A DNA stretch of 64,000 nt from Clostridia bacterium (GCA_017398595.1 JAFQFR010000014.1:1-64000); one strand, 5' to 3'. Numbered from the stretch's first letter, positions 22,410 to 32,200 are shown. The notes: generated by a model from the sequence alone, not told the origin. Made by a program: numbers and translations.

Positions 22410-25277
22410 CTACTTTATGTATTCTCTCGGGATGTTTACGGCTACTTTTTCGCCTTTTGCCGTGACTGCAACGACGAAAACAGGTCTTTCCAAGTCGCGG
22501 AGGTCTCCGTGATACCAGCGCGCAGATGTATATTCCTGAATATCCACTATTCTGCAGCCTGTCAGATCGACCGATGCCGCATCGCCCGTACCTATTTTCT
22601 CATTTTCCTCCTCAAAGCTTTCCTTATAGGAAAAATATTCAGCTTCCTTTTCCCAACCGTCGAGGAAAATATCCTCCATTTTAAGCGGCTCTCCCGTTTG
22701 AGCATTAAAATAATACTTAAAGTAATATGAGTTGTAGTGATCTTCAAGGATCGCATAACTGCGAAACTCTTCATTCACATAGGTATGCGCAAGATTCGCG
22801 CCGTTCAGTATCACATATCTGTTACCAACTACCGTAATGTCAAAATCGGGGAAAGGACCTACCGTTACGGCTTCTGCATCTATGCCCTTTCCTTTCAAGA
22901 ATACAAGCAACTTTTCTTCGGTGAAATACGTTTCATAGATATTGTTTGTAAAAGCGTTTATCGTATCGCATACATTCTCGGGAACTCCCGACTTTTCACT
23001 GTCCAGATACCATATCGTTATGTCGTTTTTTTCTTCGGCAACGCCTGTATCTCCCGAATATTTTTGCGAAATGACCTTGTACACCGGTACATTGGCATCT
23101 ATATAGCCTGCCATATCCCGCGGTACGCTCGTTACCATATATTCCGAAATATCCGCCAAGGAAAGCTCGACGCCGTCGGCAAAGTATGTACCGCGATAAA
23201 AAATTATACTATCCGCGGTATAGGTAAACTCACCGTTATAGAGTCCGGAAAAATCGCTTAACATAGCATGCGTTGCGCCAAAGGATGAATACGGCTTTGT
23301 CGCTTGCTTTGCGAGCGCGCTGTTCAGGATCGGAACAAAGTCTACATCTTCAAAGAACAGATCCGACAGTGCAAGCTGCTTGCCCGTATAAATATCAAAC
23401 ACCGCGGTGCGCACAGCATAATAATAATCCTGTGCATCCTGCGCACCCGAGCAATATGTAATTCCCACCTTTACAGAAAGATAACCGTTTACAAGCTCTG
23501 TACGGGTCGTAACATCCTGTACGTACCCATGTTCCATACGTGAGTTTACGAATGCCTGCACCTCGGCTTTGTCGATAGCCGAAAGTTCCGCCTTGGCATC
23601 GTCAATGAAACTCTGCACCTTTTCGTCGAGTCCCTCTACGGTAAACGCAGGCAACTTTTTGCACTCGTAACTGTAATCTGCCATGGTTTCCGGCTTTGTG
23701 ATCCCCGAAGTCGCTTTTTCGTTATAAAGCGTTTTTGCAGTGGACTCGGGCAGTGTGAGTCCGTCTACCTTGCGGTAGGGGATATATCCTGCGTTCGCAA
23801 CCACCTGCTGCCCCTCGTCCGACTGGATCCAGTTTACAAGCATGCGAACGGGCGAGTCTTCTGCCTCGTCTGCCGAGAAGACCGCGTAGTTATAGCCAAG
23901 CAAAGGATATGTGCCGTCTGCAAGCGTCTCGAGCGACGGCGCAACGCCATTGACCTTTATGTACTTGATTTCGGATATATTTTCATACATTCCGTCCGAA
24001 AAGGCATAGACCGAATAGCCGAGAGCATCTATTCCGTTATCGTAGTTAGCGATAACGTCCAGTATACCGGTCATCGTCGCAGGGATCACATCGGTCACGG
24101 GCTTCATCAGCGGCGTATCGCCCATAAAAGAGATCATATAGTTCTGGCTTCCCGAATCGCTGTTTCGCTGATACGCTATGATCTCCGCATCATTTCCGCC
24201 GACCTCGCTCCAGTTTGTGATCTTGCCGGAGTAGATGCCTTTCAGCTGTTCAACCGTGAGCGTGTCCACGGGATTATCCTTGTTGACAACGAACACAAAG
24301 CCCTCTCCCGCAACAGGCGCGGCTTCATGCCTGAAGCCCTTGTTCTGCATACGCTGCAGCTGTGCTTCGGAAAGCGGCGTCGTAAAGATAAGATCGCACT
24401 TACCGAGCAGCAGGTTTTCAAACGAGGTGTACGTCTTCGTATGTGCCACACTCTGCTTGCCGCCGAGCACCGCGCTTCTGATCGCGTTATCGAGATTCGT
24501 GGTAGAGGTCGAGCCATCGGTCCTCGGGAATACAAAGTCATCGGAAAATACGGACGGAACAGCCGCCGTAAATTCCTGCCACTCTGCACTTTGCTTCTGA
24601 TCGTGCCGGCTCACAAACGCTTCAAAGTTCTCCTTGGATACGGCATCGCTTCCGATATAATAGGATACCGTTTGGCTGTCATATGCAGATTCGCAATAGG
24701 CAACACTCTGCACCGCATATGCATCGTTTGCAAACGAAATTTTACCGATTCCATGATCCGATGCACCCGAGGAAAAGCTGAATGTTCCGTCTTCTTTCAG
24801 TTCATAAAAAGCTCTGTACGTCAGTTCATACGCATAGACCGTGTCTCCGCTTTCATGCAGTATCAGAAATCCGTAATACGCATTTGTGCCTCTCTCTAAC
24901 CACAATACCGTTTCCGAAAGGCGATCGCCGTCAAGGTCGATGACCGAATACTTGGTTACGGACAGTGCATACTTGGCAAGATAGTCGCTGAGATACATCT
25001 CTTGCTTTGCGTCCGTGCAGTACAGCATGCGGCTGTTTTCGATCACGGACGCGCAGTTTGCAGGCACTTCTACGGTGTCCTGCACAGTCGTAAGCGGCGC
25101 AGTTTCGGTTACTGCGGTGTCCTGCGTAGTCGCAAGCGGCGTAGTTTCGGTCACTGCGCCGACTGTCACGATACCGCTTGTTTCTGTGGTATCGGTTGTT
25201 ATAACTTCATCCTGTTTGCCGCAAGAAGCAAACAGTACTGTTACGAGGGCAAGCAGAACATATAGTATCTTTTTCAT
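22410..25277 (-). CDS. large lipoprotein with PstS-like binding domain and DUF3298-like C-terminus
   Basis: A 955-residue protein starting MKKILYVLLALVTVLFASC (lipobox FASC, Cys19). A Thr-rich linker with an imperfect duplication (ETTPLATTQDTAV / ETAPLTTVQDTVE) spans about 26-72. About 75-250 is a beta-rich domain (SVIDLDGDRLSETVLWL). About 250-520 resembles the phosphate-binding PstS fold: PRTDGSTSTTNL, CDLIFTTPLSEAQL, LKGIYSGKITNWSEVGG, QRNSDSGSQNYM, with NWIQSDEGQQVVANAGYIPY at its end. The C-terminal ~400 residues contain two segments like DUF3298/RsiV-type domains (GKQLALSDLFFED; GEPLKMEDIFLDG). No Pst permease is nearby, so sensing or scavenging rather than transport is likely. The ATG was chosen for its ribosome site and signal peptide. 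Confidence 0.83.
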   Translation of the reverse strand: MKKILYVLLALVTVLFASCGKQDEVITTDTTETSGIVTVGAVTETTPLATTQDTAVTETAPLTTVQDTVEVPANCASVIENSRMLYCTDAKQEMYLSDYLAKYALSVTKYSVIDLDGDRLSETVLWLERGTNAYYGFLILHESGDTVYAYELTYRAFYELKEDGTFSFSSGASDHGIGKISFANDAYAVQSVAYCESAYDSQTVSYYIGSDAVSKENFEAFVSRHDQKQSAEWQEFTAAVPSVFSDDFVFPRTDGSTSTTNLDNAIRSAVLGGKQSVAHTKTYTSFENLLLGKCDLIFTTPLSEAQLQRMQNKGFRHEAAPVAGEGFVFVVNKDNPVDTLTVEQLKGIYSGKITNWSEVGGNDAEIIAYQRNSDSGSQNYMISFMGDTPLMKPVTDVIPATMTGILDVIANYDNGIDALGYSVYAFSDGMYENISEIKYIKVNGVAPSLETLADGTYPLLGYNYAVFSADEAEDSPVRMLVNWIQSDEGQQVVANAGYIPYRKVDGLTLPESTAKTLYNEKATSGITKPETMADYSYECKKLPAFTVEGLDEKVQSFIDDAKAELSAIDKAEVQAFVNSRMEHGYVQDVTTRTELVNGYLSVKVGITYCSGAQDAQDYYYAVRTAVFDIYTGKQLALSDLFFEDVDFVPILNSALAKQATKPYSSFGATHAMLSDFSGLYNGEFTYTADSIIFYRGTYFADGVELSLADISEYMVTSVPRDMAGYIDANVPVYKVISQKYSGDTGVAEEKNDITIWYLDSEKSGVPENVCDTINAFTNNIYETYFTEEKLLVFLKGKGIDAEAVTVGPFPDFDITVVGNRYVILNGANLAHTYVNEEFRSYAILEDHYNSYYFKYYFNAQTGEPLKMEDIFLDGWEKEAEYFSYKESFEEENEKIGTGDAASVDLTGCRIVDIQEYTSARWYHGDLRDLERPVFVVAVTAKGEKVAVNIPREYIK

Positions 25278-25353
25278 TACGGTCTCCTTTTGCGTAAGCT
25301 TGGTCATGCAAAAAGCTTGAACTATAACAATTATATCACACAAAATCATCGAA

Positions 25354-25392
25354 CACAATACCCCATGCACTTTTAGTGCATGGGGTATTGTG
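25354..25392. terminator. perfect 17-bp hairpin between ABC exporter and lipoprotein genes
   Basis: CACAATACCCCATGCAC and its exact reverse complement around loop TTTTA. It lies between two minus-strand genes. The T-run is weak on the minus strand, so termination may be partial; it could also act as an mRNA-end stabiliser. Confidence 0.65.
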
Positions 25393-25395
25393 CTT

Positions 25396-27249
25396 TTATT
25401 CCCGAAACTCGTCCGCGTACCATTTTGCCTGGGCGCGGTAAAGCTCGGCGTAGTAACCGTTCTTCTCCAGCAGTTCGCGGTGGCTGCCGTCCTCAACGAT
25501 CTCGCCGTCTCGGAACATGAGAATGCGGTCTACGATCGAGGTCACGCCGAGACGGTGGGAAACCAGCAGCGTGGTTCTGCCGCCGGTCATCTCGGCAAAG
25601 CGGCGGTAGATGTCCGCCTCGGCGATCGGATCGAGCGCGGCGGTCGGCTCATCGAGCACCATGATGCGTGCCTTATTGCGCCAAAGGGCGCGCGTGAGCG
25701 CAAGCTTCTGCCATTGCCCGCCCGAAAGGTCGTTGCCTTTCTTTGCAAAGTCGCCGATCTCCTCGTCAAAGCCGCTTGCCTGCTGCTTGACACACTCTGC
25801 AAAGCCTGTCAGCTCACAGAGTTTCCACAGCTCGGCATCCTCGTCCGCCTCTTTGCGCTCGGGATCCGAAACCGTGATATTATGCCGCAGCGTTGCGTCA
25901 TATTTACCGAAATTTTGGAACACCGCGGACACGGTGCGGCGCGCCGCTGTGGGGTTCTCGTCAATGGCATGCCCGCCGATGGAAACGCTGCCGTGATCGG
26001 GTGTATACATGCCGCACAGGAGATTGACAAAGGTGGTCTTTCCGCTGCCGTTCTCTCCCACGATGGCGACCGTCTCGCCGTCGCGGATATGTACATTGAT
26101 ATTTTTCAGCACGGGATCTTTGCAGCCGGGATAGGTGAACTGTACATTCTCGAATGACACTTCTCCGCTCTCGCGCGGCTTTGCGCCCTTGTCGATCTTC
26201 TCCTGCTCCAACTTATCCAGGTCAAAATAATCGCGCATATACGAAATATCGGAGAGGAATACACCGCCCTGCACAAGCAGGTTGGATGTGACCGACTGAA
26301 AGGACTTTGACAGCGACATCATCAGCGTGAAGGTACCGAGTCCCAGTGCGGGGTTCTCATAGATCTTATACGCCGCGACCAGCAAAACGACGATGTACAC
26401 AAGATTGCGCAAGAGATCTGCCGCGCTGTTATACAGCACATGCTTTTTGGTCATGGCGTTCTTCTTCCCCGTGTAGTCGTCGCAGATCTCCCGCCACTTG
26501 CCTTTGAGGTAATCGAAGATGCGGAAATGGCAGATGTCGTTGAACGGATTATGTCTGGTCAGGATCTGCATGTAGTGGATAACCAGCGCACCCTCCATCA
26601 TATACTTGACGTTATGCACATAGGTGGCGTCCCGCTGTTTATACGAGAGGATCGCCGCGGGAATCGAGGTGACAAGCAGCAGTACCGCCGCCCACACACT
26701 GACCTCGCTCAGCAGCAAAAGCACGCTGACAAAGGTGACAAGCTGCTGCAGCCACGCAAGAATATTTTGCATGCTGTTGGCGACGCGGAAACCCGAATAG
26801 GAGTTGGCAAATTCGATCTTTTGCGCAAACTCCGCCTGATTTTCAATGTACTGATACCGAATATCACAGGTCGTTTCGATAATATGGCGAATGAGATACT
26901 TGTTTGTACGGATGCTGTCGCAGGCAAGCGTATACCGACTGATAAAGTTGAAACCAACCTGCGCGACGTGTAAAAGGATAAGCAGCCCGAACAGCATCAG
27001 CACATGGCGCATTTCGTAGGCACCACCCGTTGCCATCGTCTGAATTTCATCGGTGAAAAGTTTCAGCACAGAGGAAACAAGCGCGGGAAGAAAAGCGAAT
27101 CCAAAGCCGAGCAAACTTATAAGGAATGAAAATGCGGTCTTGGTCTTCAGACTGATCCGCAGTGCCTTTCCGATCACGGCGCAGGTTTCCCCCAAAGAGA
27201 GCTTTTCGTTGGTTTCCTTTTTATATTCCATCCCCGGTTCTTTTCGCAT
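25396..27249 (-). CDS. ABC exporter half-transporter B (paired)
   Basis: About 617 residues: six-helix membrane domain (to about 340) and ATPase domain. Walker A is GENGSGKTT, the signature LSGGQWQKLALTRAL carries a Trp, and Walker B is IMVLDEPTAALDPIAE. The DPxAE D-loop groups it with the next gene and with the pair at 60.4-64 kb. The start is uncertain: ATG 27249 follows AGGGGG, ATG 27231 lies six codons later; both overlap the end of the upstream partner gene. It likely forms a heterodimer with that partner and exports a peptide or drug. The cargo is unknown; no peptidase C39 domain or peptide gene is present. Confidence 0.88.
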   Translation of the reverse strand: MRKEPGMEYKKETNEKLSLGETCAVIGKALRISLKTKTAFSFLISLLGFGFAFLPALVSSVLKLFTDEIQTMATGGAYEMRHVLMLFGLLILLHVAQVGFNFISRYTLACDSIRTNKYLIRHIIETTCDIRYQYIENQAEFAQKIEFANSYSGFRVANSMQNILAWLQQLVTFVSVLLLLSEVSVWAAVLLLVTSIPAAILSYKQRDATYVHNVKYMMEGALVIHYMQILTRHNPFNDICHFRIFDYLKGKWREICDDYTGKKNAMTKKHVLYNSAADLLRNLVYIVVLLVAAYKIYENPALGLGTFTLMMSLSKSFQSVTSNLLVQGGVFLSDISYMRDYFDLDKLEQEKIDKGAKPRESGEVSFENVQFTYPGCKDPVLKNINVHIRDGETVAIVGENGSGKTTFVNLLCGMYTPDHGSVSIGGHAIDENPTAARRTVSAVFQNFGKYDATLRHNITVSDPERKEADEDAELWKLCELTGFAECVKQQASGFDEEIGDFAKKGNDLSGGQWQKLALTRALWRNKARIMVLDEPTAALDPIAEADIYRRFAEMTGGRTTLLVSHRLGVTSIVDRILMFRDGEIVEDGSHRELLEKNGYYAELYRAQAKWYADEFRE

Positions 27250-29059
27250 CTTCTTTCGCCCCCTCTCCGTTGTCATACCATTTTGCCTGTTCACGGAAGA
27301 AAGACGCATACACGCCATCCTTTGCGAGCAACTCCTCATGCGTGCCGTCCTCGACCAGTCTGCCGCCGTCCATGACAAGGATGCGGTCGGCAAGCCGCGC
27401 AAAGCCGACGCGGTGCGAGATCAGCACCGAGGTTCTGCCCGCGATCTTTTTCTTGATCTCCATGAATTGCTCCATCTCGGCGATCGGATCGAGTGCCGCC
27501 GCGGGTTCATCAAAGATCATAATGGGTGCTTCGCTCATGTGCGCGCGCGCCACGCAGACGCGCTGCTGCTCGCCGCCCGAGAGTCCGACACCGTCGGGAC
27601 GAATGTCTCGGCGCAGCCATGTATCTATACCGCGCGGCAGCTTTGCCACCACCTTTTCGGCGCCGCCCGCGCGGATCGCCTCGCGGATGCGCGCTTCGTT
27701 GTCGATCTCCTCCACGCAGCCGTAGCCGACATTGTCGCGCAGGGGCGAATGGAAGATAAAGCACTGCTGGAAGAATACGCCGATCTGCTTTTTGATGTCG
27801 TCGTACTTATACTCGGAGAGCGGATGCCCGTAGAACAGTACCTCACCCGACTGCGGACGGTAGCTGTCCAGCATCAGCGAGGTCAGCGTGGTCTTACCGC
27901 TGCCGTTGTAGCCAACCAGTGCCACATTCTCGCCTTTTTTGATCTTGAAGCTGACGTCTTTCAGCACCGGCTTTTCGGGATCGTAGCCGAAGGTAACATT
28001 TTTAAACTCGTATACCGTATCGCCGCTCGTGTCAACCTCTCGCGGATTTTCGGCATCCTCGCGTTCGGGCGCGGAGAACAAAAGTTTGCGTTGTCTGCCA
28101 AGCTCAAAGAGCGCCCAGGAGATCGTACCGATGCCCTTGGTCATCTCCCCGATCGCGCCCGAGAAGCTTGTCGAAAGCGAATACACCATCAAAAACACAT
28201 CCGCGGTCATATTTCCGTTTGCCACGGAGAAGATCGAGTACAAAAGGATGCCCGCCATGGCGATGTAAAACAGCAGTCCGCTGCAAAACGGCTGCAGCTC
28301 ACGTTTGCGGATCTGTGCTCTGTCCATAGTCTCAATGGTTTTATAAGCTTCGTTCCACTGTTTTAAGATGTCGTCGCGCGACTCATAGATACGAACCTCT
28401 TTTGCCAATCCCTCGCCCCGCGCCATCGTCTGATAATAGCGTGCGCGATGCAACGCGCGGTCGTAGATCTCGTATTTTTCCTGTAATTTGTTGCTTGCAT
28501 GGAAATTGTATACAGACGCAACCAGTATGTAGCCAAGGCAGATCGCAAAGATCACCCACGAAACCGATGCGGCGACCGCCAAAAGCGAAATGACCGAAAC
28601 CGCTTTGCCGATCACGGTGACAAGGCCCGTCATAAAGCTGTTGAGCGTGGAGTACTTCATGGAAGTGGACTGCATCTCATCGCGCACGGCTTTATCGAGC
28701 AGATATTCGCGCGACACCTTCTGCCGCTTGTTCATAAACTGCTCGCCCATACCGTAATAGTAGGTGTCGTACATCATCATGTACACAAGGTCGTGGTTGA
28801 CGCGCCCCGAAAGTCCGTTTACCGCCACAAACAGTCCGAGAAACAGGATGCTACCGACCACATCGGCGAATACGCCCTGCCCTGTAGCCAGAAAGCCCGA
28901 GATCGTCGAGATCACCTCGCGGTTCAGCACGAGCACGATCGCCGGCAAAACTGAAAGTGCAACGCTCGCAAACGCCCAGGCAAGAAACACCTTTTTGTTG
29001 ATCTTCCAAGCGAGCTTTAGCGCAAAGATCGCAGAGGAAAGTTTGCTGTCTTTTCGCAC
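27221..29059 (-). CDS. ABC exporter half-transporter A (paired)
   Basis: A 612-residue fused membrane-ATPase subunit. The ATPase has Walker A GYNGSGKTT, signature LSGGEQQRVCVARAH and Walker B IMIFDEPAAALDPIAE with the catalytic Glu. The start is taken as GTG at 29059, a few bases after AAAGGAAG; the open frame extends 40 codons further but through the promoter at 29093-29121. First gene of the two-gene operon, divergent from a response regulator/kinase pair, which suggests that the kinase senses the exporter's cargo or envelope stress. Confidence 0.9.
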   Translation of the reverse strand: MRKDSKLSSAIFALKLAWKINKKVFLAWAFASVALSVLPAIVLVLNREVISTISGFLATGQGVFADVVGSILFLGLFVAVNGLSGRVNHDLVYMMMYDTYYYGMGEQFMNKRQKVSREYLLDKAVRDEMQSTSMKYSTLNSFMTGLVTVIGKAVSVISLLAVAASVSWVIFAICLGYILVASVYNFHASNKLQEKYEIYDRALHRARYYQTMARGEGLAKEVRIYESRDDILKQWNEAYKTIETMDRAQIRKRELQPFCSGLLFYIAMAGILLYSIFSVANGNMTADVFLMVYSLSTSFSGAIGEMTKGIGTISWALFELGRQRKLLFSAPEREDAENPREVDTSGDTVYEFKNVTFGYDPEKPVLKDVSFKIKKGENVALVGYNGSGKTTLTSLMLDSYRPQSGEVLFYGHPLSEYKYDDIKKQIGVFFQQCFIFHSPLRDNVGYGCVEEIDNEARIREAIRAGGAEKVVAKLPRGIDTWLRRDIRPDGVGLSGGEQQRVCVARAHMSEAPIMIFDEPAAALDPIAEMEQFMEIKKKIAGRTSVLISHRVGFARLADRILVMDGGRLVEDGTHEELLAKDGVYASFFREQAKWYDNGEGAKEDAKRTGDGI

Positions 29060-29092
29060 AGAGCCACTTCCTTTCCCAAGTAGAATAATAAT

Positions 29093-29157
29093 AGTATACC
29101 GTATCGAAATGCATCCGTCAAGCGACGGACGGTTGTAGCGATACAACGCACGGTTGT
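29093..29157 (-). promoter_or_regulatory. exporter promoter with upstream direct repeats
   Basis: Minus strand TTGACG (29116-29121), 17 bp, TATACT (29093-29098). Upstream of the -35, ACGGTTGT occurs at 29129-29136 and 29150-29157, exactly 21 bp (two helical turns) apart, with ACAAC (29143-29147) between them in inverted orientation to the first. This is a plausible activator site for the divergently encoded OmpR-type regulator. Confidence 0.75.
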
Positions 29158-29269
29158 GGGTCGTGCAAGTTTGGCACACTAATTTTTAAACAAATCTTAA
29201 AGCATTTTGCACTTGGTTTTTAAATTGTTTTCTGCTATGCTATAGGTGAGCGATACGGAGGGATACAAC

Positions 29270-29962
29270 ATGTACAACATTTTGATTTGCGACGACGAAA
29301 AAGACATTGTCTCGGCGCTGGAGATCTATCTGCACGCCGAAGGATATAGAACATTTGCAGCCTGCACGGGCAAACAGGCTTTGGAGCTGTTGGAGAGTGA
29401 GGACATTCACCTCGTGCTCCTCGACATTATGATGCCCGAAATGGACGGCATTTCGGCGCTGACCGCCCTGCGCGAGTACAGCAACGTGCCCGTGATCCTG
29501 CTCACAGCCAAGAGTGAGGACACCGACAAGGTGCTCGGGCTGAACATCGGCGCGGACGACTACGTAACGAAGCCATTTAACCCCGTGGAAGTGCTCGCCC
29601 GCGTGCGCTCGCAGCTGCGCAGATATATGCAGCTCGGCGGCGGACAAGCCACAGCCGAAGCATCGGCATGCACCGTCGGCGGCATCACGCTGGACGACCG
29701 TGCAAAAGAAGTCTTTGTAGACGGCGAGAAGATCAGCCTCACACCGACCGAATACGAGATCTTAAAGCTGCTGATGCAAAGTCCCGGCGAGGTGTTTTCC
29801 CCGAAGGAGATCTACCGCCGTGTCTGGAAAAACGCGCCCTACGGCGCGGAAGGCACCGTGGCAGTACACATCCGCCATCTGCGCGAGAAGATCGAGATCG
29901 ATCCCGCGGAGCCGCGCTACCTCAAAGTGGTGTGGGCGCAGGGCTATAAAATTGAGAGATAG
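29270..29962 (+). CDS. OmpR-family response regulator
   Basis: A 230-residue two-domain regulator. Receiver: acidic pair CDDEKD, phospho-acceptor in LLDIMMPEMDG (about residue 51), conserved Thr/Ser in LLTAKSED and Lys in DDYVTKPF. The DNA-binding winged helix holds LTPTEYEILKLLMQSPGEVFS and AVHIRHLREKIE. GGAGGG precedes the chosen ATG (29270). It is followed 9 bp later by its kinase gene and lies divergent from the ABC exporter operon that it probably controls. Confidence 0.95.
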   Translation: MYNILICDDEKDIVSALEIYLHAEGYRTFAACTGKQALELLESEDIHLVLLDIMMPEMDGISALTALREYSNVPVILLTAKSEDTDKVLGLNIGADDYVTKPFNPVEVLARVRSQLRRYMQLGGGQATAEASACTVGGITLDDRAKEVFVDGEKISLTPTEYEILKLLMQSPGEVFSPKEIYRRVWKNAPYGAEGTVAVHIRHLREKIEIDPAEPRYLKVVWAQGYKIER

Positions 29963-29971
29963 GAGTTTATT

Positions 29972-32029
29972 ATGTCGAAAATCAAATGCAGTCTTTTTGC
30001 CAAAGTGACAGCGATCTTCCTGTCGGTACTGATCCTGATCGGCACCGCGCTGAGTGTGATCTGCGTGATCTTCTGCGGCGCGGCAGGCGGCTACACGGGC
30101 GAGTATACATACTTCCGAAACTCCGCTATGGAAAGCGTTCTCCGTGAGTACGCATACGAAGTCGTCGATGTATACGAAAACGGTGTAGACCTCGATGAGC
30201 GGTATGCGGGCAATAATTTCTATTATTCTATTTCGGTAGATGGCGCGGAAAATGAACCTGTCGCTACCAATTACAACGGCGAAAAATACATTCGCTCTAT
30301 CACAGTACAGTACACAGGCGTCCGCCGCCCCACTCTGCCGTCGGATCCCGAAACGGATACTCCCGCAGAAACCACTTGGGATGTACAGTATGAGGTCTAT
30401 GACGGAGCAGAAGCAGAATCCATTCAGTTCGTCACGGTGCAGACAACACAGGCGACTTTCGGGGAAGAAACAGAAACGCCCTACTATAGAACGAACTATT
30501 CCGTCACGCTCTATGAAAAAGCCGAAAAAGACGGCAGTGACATTCTTTCGATTGCCGACACCGTCTTCGACCTTGCCTATGAGCTGCGCTATGCGTCGAT
30601 CCTTCTTGCCCTGCTCGGACTTTCGCTGTTCATCTTTGTACTGGTCTTTCTGTTTTCGGCGGCAGGACACCATCGCGGAGAGGAAAAAGCCAGCCTCAAC
30701 TATGTGGACCGCATCCCGTTTGACCTGTACACAGCCATCTGCGCCGCCATTGCCATCGGCGTAAACGCGCTCGTGCTGGTTTTGCTGGAAAACTTGTATT
30801 ACAGCCGGTATTATAACGACATTTCCAATGAATTTATCAGGATGGTCGGATGCTTTGCAGGCATTGCCGGTTTAGCGATCATTGACTATCTCATCCTGCT
30901 TGGCTACACCCTCAGCTTTGCAACACGCGTCAAGGTCGGCGGACTCATCCGCCGCACGCTGATCTACCGTATACTTGCCTTTTTCGGGCGGATCCTCGCC
31001 GCGATCGGCAAGGCGATCTGGTCACTGCTGCGCTCCATCCCGCTCGTCCCCAAAACCGTGCTGATCCTGCTCGGCATCTCCCTGATTGAATTTATTTTGT
31101 TGCTTGCAAATCTGTGGGAAGGCGACAATCTGCTCCTGCTCTGGCTGATCGAAAAAGTGCTCCTCTGCCCGCTGATCCTTTGGATCGCCGTCATGCTGCG
31201 CAAGCTGAAAAAAGGCGGCGAAGCGATCGCGGCGGGTAGATTGCAGGAGAAGATCGACACCCGCCGTATGCCCGCGGATTTCGGCAAATTCGGACAGACG
31301 CTCAACCACATCGGCGATGGTCTCGGACACGCGGTGGATGAGCGCATGAAGAGCGAGCGCATGAAAACCGAGCTGATCACCAACGTATCCCACGACATTA
31401 AAACGCCGCTGACCTCGATCATCAACTATGTCGATCTCATCGAAAAGGAAGAACCCGAAAGCGAAACGATGCACGAGTACATCTCGGTGCTGAAGCGACA
31501 GGCGGCGCGGCTGAAAAAGCTGATCGAAGATCTCGTCGAGGCGTCCAAAGCCTCCTCGGGTACGCTCTCGGTGGAAATGGCACGCTGCGAGGTCGGCGTT
31601 CTGCTCGAACAGACGCTCGGCGAATACGAGGATAAGCTGACCGAAAAAGGACTCACCCCCGTGGTAAGCGCACCCGAAGAACCGATCTTCATCTTAGCGG
31701 ACGGCAGACGGCTGTGGCGCGTGTTTGACAACCTTCTGAATAACATCTGCAAATACGCACAGCCCGACACCCGCGTGTACATTTCGCTGGAGCGCATCGG
31801 ACACCGCGCGGTCATCACCTTCCGCAATATCTCCAAAGATCCGTTGAACATTTCGAGCGATGAGCTGATGGAGCGCTTTGTACGCGGCGATTCCTCGCGT
31901 AACACCGAGGGCTCGGGACTCGGTCTTTCGATCGCCCGCAGTCTCACCGAGCTGCAAAACGGCCGCCTTGCCCTCTCCATTGACGGCGACCTGTTCAAAG
32001 CGATCGTATCTTTTGAAACCGTGGAATAA
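29972..32029 (+). CDS. membrane sensor histidine kinase
   Basis: A 685-residue kinase. One N-terminal membrane helix, an extracytoplasmic domain of about 160 residues (about 40-205), and four or five further helices (about 208-410) precede the catalytic part. The phospho-acceptor His is in NVSHDIKTPLTSIINY (about residue 475). The ATP-binding domain shows FDNLLNNICKYA (N box) and GSGLGLSIARSL (G box). Multi-helix sensors of this type are common next to ABC exporters in Clostridia, where they report on antimicrobial peptides or transporter flux. AGGAG lies six bases before the ATG. Confidence 0.94.
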   Translation: MSKIKCSLFAKVTAIFLSVLILIGTALSVICVIFCGAAGGYTGEYTYFRNSAMESVLREYAYEVVDVYENGVDLDERYAGNNFYYSISVDGAENEPVATNYNGEKYIRSITVQYTGVRRPTLPSDPETDTPAETTWDVQYEVYDGAEAESIQFVTVQTTQATFGEETETPYYRTNYSVTLYEKAEKDGSDILSIADTVFDLAYELRYASILLALLGLSLFIFVLVFLFSAAGHHRGEEKASLNYVDRIPFDLYTAICAAIAIGVNALVLVLLENLYYSRYYNDISNEFIRMVGCFAGIAGLAIIDYLILLGYTLSFATRVKVGGLIRRTLIYRILAFFGRILAAIGKAIWSLLRSIPLVPKTVLILLGISLIEFILLLANLWEGDNLLLLWLIEKVLLCPLILWIAVMLRKLKKGGEAIAAGRLQEKIDTRRMPADFGKFGQTLNHIGDGLGHAVDERMKSERMKTELITNVSHDIKTPLTSIINYVDLIEKEEPESETMHEYISVLKRQAARLKKLIEDLVEASKASSGTLSVEMARCEVGVLLEQTLGEYEDKLTEKGLTPVVSAPEEPIFILADGRRLWRVFDNLLNNICKYAQPDTRVYISLERIGHRAVITFRNISKDPLNISSDELMERFVRGDSSRNTEGSGLGLSIARSLTELQNGRLALSIDGDLFKAIVSFETVE

Positions 32030-32073
32030 ATCACGTCAAAAGCATCTCTGTCCGAGATCCGTTTGACTGCGTC

Positions 32074-32131
32074 ACCCCCGCGAGATTCTTCGGGAGGAGC
32101 AAGCCCCTCCCCTACCGCTCAGAATGACGGC
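32074..32131. repeat. dispersed repeat, GAGATTCTTCG ... CTCAGAATGAC family
   Basis: CGAGATTCTTCG (32081-32092), a hairpin GGGAGG-N8-CCTCCC (32092-32111), then CTCAGAATGACGG (32118-32130). I recognise the two outer words as a repeat widespread in gut Clostridia genomes. It lies between convergent genes and has no reading frame. Confidence 0.75.
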
Positions 32132-32166
32132 GCGGAGGAGACGCCGAACGGCGGGATACCCTAACA

Positions 32167-32199
32167 CAAAAAAGGAAGCACAAATGTGCTTCCTTTTTG
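32167..32199. terminator. bidirectional terminator between kinase and DHHW genes
   Basis: Stem AAAAAGGAAGCAC / GTGCTTCCTTTTT around loop AAAT, 2 bp from the DHHW gene stop. Confidence 0.9.
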
Positions 32200-32200
32200 A

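Noticed and set aside
25354-25392. Perfect hairpin as a recombination attachment site
   Set aside because: There is no integrase or second copy in the window; an intergenic terminator or stabiliser is simpler.
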